Shown in pieces: positions 58,316 through 64,000 of a DNA stretch of 64,000 nt. The stretch is from Entamoeba invadens IP1 (taxonomy: Eukaryota > Evosea > Mastigamoebida > Endamoebidae). Under the pieces are notes generated by a model. It had not been told where the DNA came from, did no database searches, and saw nothing but the letters and a program-made list of their open reading frames with translations. The DNA lies in NCBI RefSeq assembly GCF_000330505.1, contig NW_004443767.1, positions 264,623 to 328,622 on the forward strand, given 5' to 3'. Numbering within the stretch: position 1 is the first letter of the stretch; the number at the start of each line of letters is the position of its first letter. A program made the translations under genes and the position numbers.

Positions 58316-59719
58316 ATGTCGGTTGCAACTTTGAACGTTGAACAAAGCGAATTAATGAGTGCTGTGACGTTAGTCCGAGAAGCGGTACAACTGAAAGCCC
58401 TTCAGGACTCCTTAAAATACAATTTTCTCGTCAAACAATTGGCCACCCCATTTTCTCAAAAAGTTTTAATCTGGGTTCAAGCGTTGACTCAGTGCACCAC
58501 ACTCATCCAACCATGTCACGACGAGTTGGTCAAGACCATTTATACTTTGGTTCTTCCTCCAAACCAACAAGTCTATGAAACATATTGCACACTACTCCTC
58601 CATTTAGTGACGTCTAATACCATCTACACTCATGGTATTGTCACTGCCTTATTTTCTCGCATTTTGCCCCAGAACGTCGAAGTTTTCCCCATTATAACCA
58701 AAGCCATTGAAACACTGATCACACTGGTGCCGCTCTCCACTCGAATCATCCCACAGATCTTCACCGATATGATCCCAAACAGATGGAGACAAGTCCCGGA
58801 ATTCACTACTTACATATCGTTCTTTTTGACTTCAGTACCCCAAATCCCAGAAGTCGCGCGACTCGCACTCATTGCGACAATAGAAAGAACAGTCCTCTTC
58901 GACTCGGAACTACAGAAGTCAAACGATTTGTTTGCTATGGAAGAGAACGACACCAGTGTAATGCTTGCCTCTTTAATTAAATTTGTTTTGGGGTGGATCA
59001 GAGATATTCCTCAAAGCCTTGAGGGTGCCTTTTATGAGGCGTTTGATAATTATATCGTTCGAACGAAGTACCTTACACACACGCCTGTGCTTTATTTCAT
59101 TTATAACTCTACGGAGGAGCGTGCGAACCTCTTTGCGGGGTTTCTGTCTGCTCGAAGTTCAACCGAAGGGATCTCTGAATTGTATCGAGCGCTTTTCATC
59201 TGTCACTTGGGAGGGTTTGTGAGTAACTCTGCACTGGTGAACAGTGTAGTCACTCTTGAAATGATGAACAGAATAGGACGGATTTTTGAACGCGAGAACA
59301 ATGTGATGCTCAAAATTTTGTTGTGCCAACAGTTTGTTCGAATATTCAATAGGAAACACGAAGAGCTGTTGGTGGGGACTAATGTTGCGCAACTGTTTGG
59401 AAATGGCCAAATAGTGAGGAAAATGATAGTGGATAAGTCTAACCCTATTGGGAACTGCAGTCAAAAAACGATGAGGATGTTTGTACAAATCTGTAAGGAG
59501 AAGGGACTTGTTGATATCGAACAAGTGCTGGCGGAGAATGTTCTTGCTGAAGAACCAGTGTTTGTGAGTTGCCCATTGTGCACATACGACCCATATGACT
59601 TACCGAGCGAATTTAGAGGATTGGCCGGAGAATTAGTGTCAAAGAATGAAGAGGTCATTGAAGAAGTGAAAATGAAGAACGACTCTGTCACGAATAATTC
59701 GTGGGATTTCAGTCTTTAA
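58316..59719 (+). CDS. RRN3: RRN3/TIF-IA-like RNA polymerase I initiation factor (probable)
   Basis: This 467-residue protein is helical throughout, in HEAT-like pairs, with no signal peptide. Features recalling RRN3 are the central THTPVLYFIYNSTEERANLFAGFL segment followed by a helix LYRALFICHLGGFVSNSAL, then LLCQQFVRIFNRKHEELL, and a late PLCTYDPYDLP segment like the family's PFDPY motif. RRN3 bridges Pol I and the rDNA promoter factors and couples rRNA synthesis to growth; rRNA in Entamoeba comes from multicopy episomes. The protein is shorter than the 600-650 residues common in yeast and animals. The start is a clear ATG with AACTTCAAAA just upstream. The call rests on motif order, not strong identity; another HEAT-type protein is possible. 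Confidence 0.55.
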   Translation: MSVATLNVEQSELMSAVTLVREAVQLKALQDSLKYNFLVKQLATPFSQKVLIWVQALTQCTTLIQPCHDELVKTIYTLVLPPNQQVYETYCTLLLHLVTSNTIYTHGIVTALFSRILPQNVEVFPIITKAIETLITLVPLSTRIIPQIFTDMIPNRWRQVPEFTTYISFFLTSVPQIPEVARLALIATIERTVLFDSELQKSNDLFAMEENDTSVMLASLIKFVLGWIRDIPQSLEGAFYEAFDNYIVRTKYLTHTPVLYFIYNSTEERANLFAGFLSARSSTEGISELYRALFICHLGGFVSNSALVNSVVTLEMMNRIGRIFERENNVMLKILLCQQFVRIFNRKHEELLVGTNVAQLFGNGQIVRKMIVDKSNPIGNCSQKTMRMFVQICKEKGLVDIEQVLAENVLAEEPVFVSCPLCTYDPYDLPSEFRGLAGELVSKNEEVIEEVKMKNDSVTNNSWDFSL

Positions 59720-59763
59720 ATTGAGTGTTTTATTTTTTCATTTTGGGGTTTGGTATTTATTTT

Positions 59764-61155
59764 ATGGAAATAATTGAATGGCGTTGGAGAAATAAAGGAA
59801 TCAGGGTGTTATTGAACTGTAAATTGATGTCGAAATTATTACCTTTGGCGAAGACTTGTAACATGGAAAAGAAAGAGAATGGTGATATATCGCGTTGTGG
59901 CATATCAAGAAAGTCTCAGTTAAATTGCATCTTTATGAAAGAGGTGATTCAATTCTTTCCATTTGTGGACATCATCGAGTTGTGCTTTGTTTCAAAAAGA
60001 TTTCATATGATGATCACAAAGACAAAGGAAGTTATGTGCGTCACAACCGAGAACGAACTCAAGGTATGTTCCAATGTACAAAGAATGAGTGGGAATATTT
60101 TTCAAGTCCGAGACTTGATAGACGAACATGTTAATTTTGTGTTTAAAATTACTGTGAATTTCGAGTTTGAAGCGAAATGCCTCGGGAATATACACCACCT
60201 TGAGACAATCAGAGAAATTAGTATTAACTCAGGGTTTGATGCAAGACGGTATTTATATCGAATGACTAACTTGGAAAAACTGAAACACGTTGCATCATGC
60301 CAAATAGTACCTATTACAGAATTGAGCAACTTGAAGAGTTGGATCATTTTGGGGTTTGAACTTGATAATAAGAGTCACACCACTTTACTTGACTATGCGA
60401 TGAAAGATATAACACCAGAAAGACTTGGTTCTATTCACAGAGTTGTTTATATCAAAGGTGTGATATCACAATATGCACATATAAAATCATTGAGAGGAGC
60501 ACAACTTGCATTCATGTATCAAGAAGACAGAGTTATACCCAATTCCTTTTATCAATTGTTTTTAAATGAAAGTGTAATACTCCACAACACAAAAGCAGTA
60601 CAGGCGTCTATTAAAGACTTTCAAAATCTAATGTTTATGAAGTTGTATAAAAAACACTTGTTTACTGTTCAAATATGTCATTGTAACAAAACAAGTGTAT
60701 TTACACAAGAAATTGTTTACTTAGAAAACTTTACTGATTTCATTTCTCTCTCCTCGAAGGTCATTAATTTAATCAGTCTGTCTGTTATTATTACAACGCT
60801 GACTCCTAAAACTGTAAGCTTTGTCAGTTGTTCTTCACTTACATTTTTCAAAGCAAAACAAATTGGTGGAAAGACTACAATTCATCTTCCTTCTTCAATT
60901 ATGTATTTGACATTGGATTCTTATACTTCTGATCTATCATTTAACACAATGCCAAACTTAAAACATTTTACAACAATTGCAGGTAACACGTATACCAATT
61001 TGTTTCCTTTCACAGAGGTTCTTTCTCTTTATTTACCTTTAGAGAAATCGTTTCATATCCCACCAAACGTGAAAACCGTGTACCTCAAATCGAAAGATAA
61101 AGTGACTTTGTCGACTTCGCCATCAACCAAAGTAGTCATGTATAATTCCAATTGA
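59764..61155 (+). CDS. Entamoeba F-box-like/LRR family protein
   Basis: The open frame reaches back to 59725 without ATG; the first ATG is 59764 (463 residues). Another in-frame ATG at 59863 would begin 33 codons later and closer to the family module, so the start is open. The F-box-like head reads FMKEVIQFFPFVDIIELCFVSKRF. The rest is irregular Leu/Ile/Phe-rich strands of LRR type, with late segments such as TIHLPSSIMYLTLDS. Only 44 bp separate it from the upstream gene, so the promoter must be tiny or inside that gene. It ends 108 bp from the convergent stop of its paralogue at 61264. Function unknown. Confidence 0.7.
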   Translation: MEIIEWRWRNKGIRVLLNCKLMSKLLPLAKTCNMEKKENGDISRCGISRKSQLNCIFMKEVIQFFPFVDIIELCFVSKRFHMMITKTKEVMCVTTENELKVCSNVQRMSGNIFQVRDLIDEHVNFVFKITVNFEFEAKCLGNIHHLETIREISINSGFDARRYLYRMTNLEKLKHVASCQIVPITELSNLKSWIILGFELDNKSHTTLLDYAMKDITPERLGSIHRVVYIKGVISQYAHIKSLRGAQLAFMYQEDRVIPNSFYQLFLNESVILHNTKAVQASIKDFQNLMFMKLYKKHLFTVQICHCNKTSVFTQEIVYLENFTDFISLSSKVINLISLSVIITTLTPKTVSFVSCSSLTFFKAKQIGGKTTIHLPSSIMYLTLDSYTSDLSFNTMPNLKHFTTIAGNTYTNLFPFTEVLSLYLPLEKSFHIPPNVKTVYLKSKDKVTLSTSPSTKVVMYNSN

Positions 61156-61263
61156 TTGTCATTTATTTCACAACGAAATTCATTTAAAATTTCAACATGT
61201 CGTTCAGACGATTGTACGTTAAAAACAACATGTAAATAAGCATAAATTAAACAATTAAAACGA

Positions 61264-62874
61264 TCAATCTATTTCAACTTCTTTGGGAAGAATCTGCTTA
61301 AAGTCTGCGTCCACAATTAGGTTCTTCACACACTGGTAGTTATTTCTAATACTCTCCATAAATGTGGGCTTCTTATTTTTAGTAACCTTCCCAATAATGT
61401 ACAAATTCATCTTTTCGAGGTTCGGTGAAACCCTAAAGTTGTCAAACTTGTATGTCGAATTCGCAATAGTGACGCAGACATCCAACTCTTTCAAATTTGT
61501 GTGCTTTGAAAAGTCGAATGTCGTTGCAGAGACAACTTTCACGCGAGTCACCGAATCTGGAATGAACTGACATTCCATTTTTTTGAGTTTAGAAACCTCA
61601 ATCTCTTTAACACCATTATTGAGTTTAGCCTTGATCCACTCTGCTCGGAGCTTTGTGAGTGACTTTGGGAAGTTGAGTGTTTTGGGGTAGTCTCCTATGT
61701 CAAGAGTCTGAAGTGTTGAATTGAAGATTATGACGTCTTTCTTGTCGACAGAACCAAGAGTCAACTCAATCAAATTTGCTGGGCATGTCAAATTGAAGCA
61801 AAATGGCATTTCGAGTTTTGTCACGGTGTTTGGAATGAGTGTTTGCATAGGTGTTCTCATCCTCTCAATTTTCAACTCATTTAAATTGGTCAACACACGT
61901 TTTGTGGTAGTAGTGAGTTCGTCATTCAAATCAACGAACTCGACCAAACTAGTTGGAGCGCTGAATGAAAAATTTTGTGCGGTTGTAACGATTTTGGTGA
62001 GACTTGTTATCTTTGAGAAGTCGATGTCTGCAATTGCGCCATGTACTTCGAGTGGGTAAAAGTACTTTACATACTCTTTGGCAACTTCCTCATTACCCAA
62101 AAAATCAACGAAGTGTTTGACATCCAAGTTTTGGAGCATTGGAATTTTAAAAGCAATTTGCACATCAATTTCATTATTCTCGTTGTGTTCTTCTTTGACT
62201 TTGTCTGGGTCTTCTGGTGCAAAAATGACGAAATTGTAATAATGCAAAACATTCTGTGGGAGTGCTTTTCTGAGTGAATCAACTTGTTTGAAGACTTCTT
62301 CGTGTTCTATTTCATAAGACAAACATATCACAATATCAGAGTTTTTATCAAACAATGTGTTCACAAGTTGTATCACAAGTTGTTGCTCTTTGATGACATC
62401 TTCACCAATAGTAAAACACACGTATTGCAAACTTGGGAAGTTGTCAACCCACTTTAAAAACTGTTTAACCTCTTCCAATGAGAATCGCTGTGACAAAAAT
62501 TCAAGATTTGTGAATTCCTGTTTGAAGTTAGTGATGATAACACCTTTATTAATCTTCTTGTGGTATGAAAGGTCGCTCTGTTTGAAGTCCTTCGTCATTT
62601 CAAATGTTTCATACTTTGATAATTCCGCATCGGTTAACAGCGCAAAGTTGAATGGAACAACAAACCGAGTTGATCTCGGAAAGAGTTGTCTAGCTGATGT
62701 GTAGTATTCTATTGGACTAATTGACTTCTTTGCACTTAACACGGGGTTTGCCATTAACGTTTTATACAAAGTCATGAACTTCTTACACACAAACTGTAGT
62801 AGTGTGATGTCGTGTTCATTCAAAATGTATTGCAGAACTTCCCTGATTTCTTGTTGTTCGAGTTTCGCACACAT
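61264..62874 (-). CDS. Entamoeba F-box-like/LRR family protein
   Basis: This 536-residue protein starts at ATG 62874. Its N-terminus (REVLQYILNEHDITLLQFVCKKF, then a short gap and NP) is the same F-box-like module as in the genes at 14459, 21148 and 59764. The body has degenerate leucine-rich repeats of about 20-23 residues, for example NTVTKLEMPFCFNLTCPANLIELTL and DSVTRVKVVSATTFDFSKHTNLKELDV. A TATA-like run AAATATAAAAG lies at about 62914-62924 on the minus strand. No signal peptide or CaaX box is visible. It is tail to tail with a paralogue, suggesting local duplication by inversion or chance clustering. Role unknown. Confidence 0.75.
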   Translation of the reverse strand: MCAKLEQQEIREVLQYILNEHDITLLQFVCKKFMTLYKTLMANPVLSAKKSISPIEYYTSARQLFPRSTRFVVPFNFALLTDAELSKYETFEMTKDFKQSDLSYHKKINKGVIITNFKQEFTNLEFLSQRFSLEEVKQFLKWVDNFPSLQYVCFTIGEDVIKEQQLVIQLVNTLFDKNSDIVICLSYEIEHEEVFKQVDSLRKALPQNVLHYYNFVIFAPEDPDKVKEEHNENNEIDVQIAFKIPMLQNLDVKHFVDFLGNEEVAKEYVKYFYPLEVHGAIADIDFSKITSLTKIVTTAQNFSFSAPTSLVEFVDLNDELTTTTKRVLTNLNELKIERMRTPMQTLIPNTVTKLEMPFCFNLTCPANLIELTLGSVDKKDVIIFNSTLQTLDIGDYPKTLNFPKSLTKLRAEWIKAKLNNGVKEIEVSKLKKMECQFIPDSVTRVKVVSATTFDFSKHTNLKELDVCVTIANSTYKFDNFRVSPNLEKMNLYIIGKVTKNKKPTFMESIRNNYQCVKNLIVDADFKQILPKEVEID

Positions 62875-63315
62875 CTTTTATTATCTTTTCTAAGTTCCCT
62901 TCACATTTTCAGTCTTTTATATTTCTTATCACTTCAGATATNNNNNNNNNNNNNNNNNNNNNNNNNNNNNNNNNNNNNNNNNNNNNNNNNNNNNNNNNNN
63001 NNNNNNNNNNNNNNNNNNNNNNNNNNNNNNNNNNNNNNNNNTTTAGACTATACAACAAATTTGACAACAATTAATTCAATACTATTTCATTGAGTATTAA
63101 AAACTAGTATCTTATTATTAACATAGTAAACTAAATAATTTCACTTTCATTCACAAATGTCGCTTTTTTACACTTGACACTTTCAATTATACTATACATT
63201 TAATTGATTGAACCATAAATTATAATACCTCCCAAAATACGAGTAAATAAATAAACTAAATAGTAAAAAACTATTAACTAATAGTTTCTCCACGTAGCAA
63301 TCAAAAACTAATAAA
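62875..63315. other. Intergenic region interrupted by scaffold gap
   Basis: This holds the promoter of the gene at 61264-62874, then 100 N (62942-63041), then AT-rich DNA to the stop of the next gene. True length is unknown because the gap may be a placeholder. Confidence 0.5.
62942..63041. other. Assembly gap, 100 N
   Basis: Exactly 100 undetermined bases, the usual placeholder for a gap of unknown size. Confidence 0.99.
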
Positions 63316-64000
63316 TCACATCCGAAGTGTCAAGCACTTAATGAGGAAGTTACTCCTCTGCTCGATGAAGAACAGCTGCTGCTCTGGGCTGAGTTTCATA
63401 ACGATAGTGAGGATATAATTAATGCAGTCGTTTTTGAGATATTCCTTATAGAGTTCCAACCCTTTTGAGTCCATTTCATTGAGTAAACAAACATCGCAAC
63501 TCCTTTCCCACCCGTCTTTGTACATCATTTCCAAACAAAATGGCAACTCCCCCTTTCCCGCGCGTATCATCTCGATGAAATACCTAATTGCCGCCATCGC
63601 GCATATCCCATGTCGGACTCGTGGTGAGCACTTTCTCGTCTTGTCGGCCTGTTTCATCGACATGGCGATGTCCTTCTGTATCGTTTGCCTTGGTTGGTGT
63701 GCCAAAGCCTCTTGTGGCCATAGGTCAACACGCGCGCCATATTGAATGAATAACTTCTCATACATATCGAACACATTGACTTGCTGAAACCCCATTGGTT
63801 GTTGTGGCGGTTGGTGCTCTGCTCTATAATAAACGTCTTTAGGTGGTAACGGAGGATATGGATTGTTCACGGGCTGGAATTGTTGTTGTTGCATTTGGTA
63901 ATACATCGCGTAGTCGCGCTGTCTGTCCGAGTCGATCGCCCGTTGACTTCTTCGGTCGAGTATTTCTGATCTCTCCGATCGTTCATACTTATCTACCCTT
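63316..64000 (-). CDS. Hypothetical Gln/Pro-rich protein, partial at its 5' end
   Basis: The frame is open through the right edge of the window: upstream of the ATG at 63906 the codons read on without a stop to base 64000, in an Arg/Ser/Asp-rich stretch (ERSERSEILDRRSQRAIDSD). The real start therefore probably lies outside, and the ATG at 63906 is an internal Met. Next comes a Gln/Pro/Tyr-rich segment, then a more globular C-terminal region of about 140 residues with four or more Cys (KCSPRVRHG, LPFCLEMM, RSCDVCLL) and a helical end. An RS/RD-rich lead and a compact tail would suit an RNA-processing protein, but I recognise no domain. Function unknown. Confidence 0.65.
   Translation of the reverse strand, partial: RVDKYERSERSEILDRRSQRAIDSDRQRDYAMYYQMQQQQFQPVNNPYPPLPPKDVYYRAEHQPPQQPMGFQQVNVFDMYEKLFIQYGARVDLWPQEALAHQPRQTIQKDIAMSMKQADKTRKCSPRVRHGICAMAAIRYFIEMIRAGKGELPFCLEMMYKDGWERSCDVCLLNEMDSKGLELYKEYLKNDCINYILTIVMKLSPEQQLFFIEQRSNFLIKCLTLRM

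Noticed and set aside
1..64000. CRISPR array or bacterial operon structure
   Set aside because: No regularly spaced repeats exist, and introns, TATA-like boxes and long spacers show this is eukaryotic DNA despite bacterial-type enzymes.

Overview
The window reads as nuclear DNA of an Entamoeba species, most likely E. invadens. The reasons are AT-rich intergenic DNA of 0.3 to 2.4 kb, compact and mostly intronless genes, short introns that begin GTTTGT, TATA-like boxes about 30-45 nt upstream of start codons, and gene families typical of the genus: BspA-like leucine-rich repeat proteins with an F-box-like N-terminal module, a full-length P-glycoprotein, and glucosamine-6-phosphate isomerase fused to a PIG-L domain. 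A 100-N scaffold gap lies at 62942-63041. Species assignment is inference from sequence style.

Layout. 0-12 kb: P-glycoprotein (minus), multi-EF-hand protein (plus), coiled-coil/TLDc-like protein (minus), and a 1250-residue protein made of an intact AMP deaminase, a Cys/His zinc-finger-like linker and a second, inactivated AMP deaminase copy (plus). 12-19 kb: bacterial-type alkylsulfatase, an F-box-like/LRR family protein, a 59-codon small ORF and a secreted or membrane-anchored coiled-coil protein. 19-25 kb: a probable GPI-anchored surface protein, a 441-bp Mutator-like MITE with 9-bp target duplication, thioredoxin, a BspA-like LRR protein and the NagB/PIG-L fusion of amino-sugar metabolism. 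25-34 kb: a PH-domain gene in three exons, a decayed 2.5-kb pogo-like transposon, a large solenoid protein that may be adaptor-like, and proteasome subunit Rpn7. 35-43 kb: a hypothetical gene, a two-lobed trypsin-like protease and a 1694-residue LRR-gelsolin-villin headpiece protein. 44-52.5 kb: a small helix-turn-helix-like protein, a RhoGEF, a two-exon NF-YA transcription factor and a two-exon, catalytically dead alpha/beta hydrolase-SAM protein. 52.5-64 kb: an unrecognised solenoid protein, a protein kinase with large insertions, an RRN3-like Pol I factor, two more F-box-like/LRR family members facing tail to tail, and a partial Gln/Pro-rich gene running off the right edge.

There are no operons. 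Functional themes shared by neighbours are loose: actin and Rho control (RhoGEF, PH protein, LRR-gelsolin-headpiece), purine and amino-sugar metabolism, transcription (NF-YA, RRN3) and proteolysis (Rpn7, protease). Several genes pair a working domain with a decayed copy or have lost catalytic residues (AMP deaminase, protease, ABHD17-like hydrolase). Three genes are split by introns and appear as separate ORFs unless the GTTTGT donor sites are used. For several genes the longest ORF starts at a non-ATG codon; here the first sensible ATG is used and the choice is stated.
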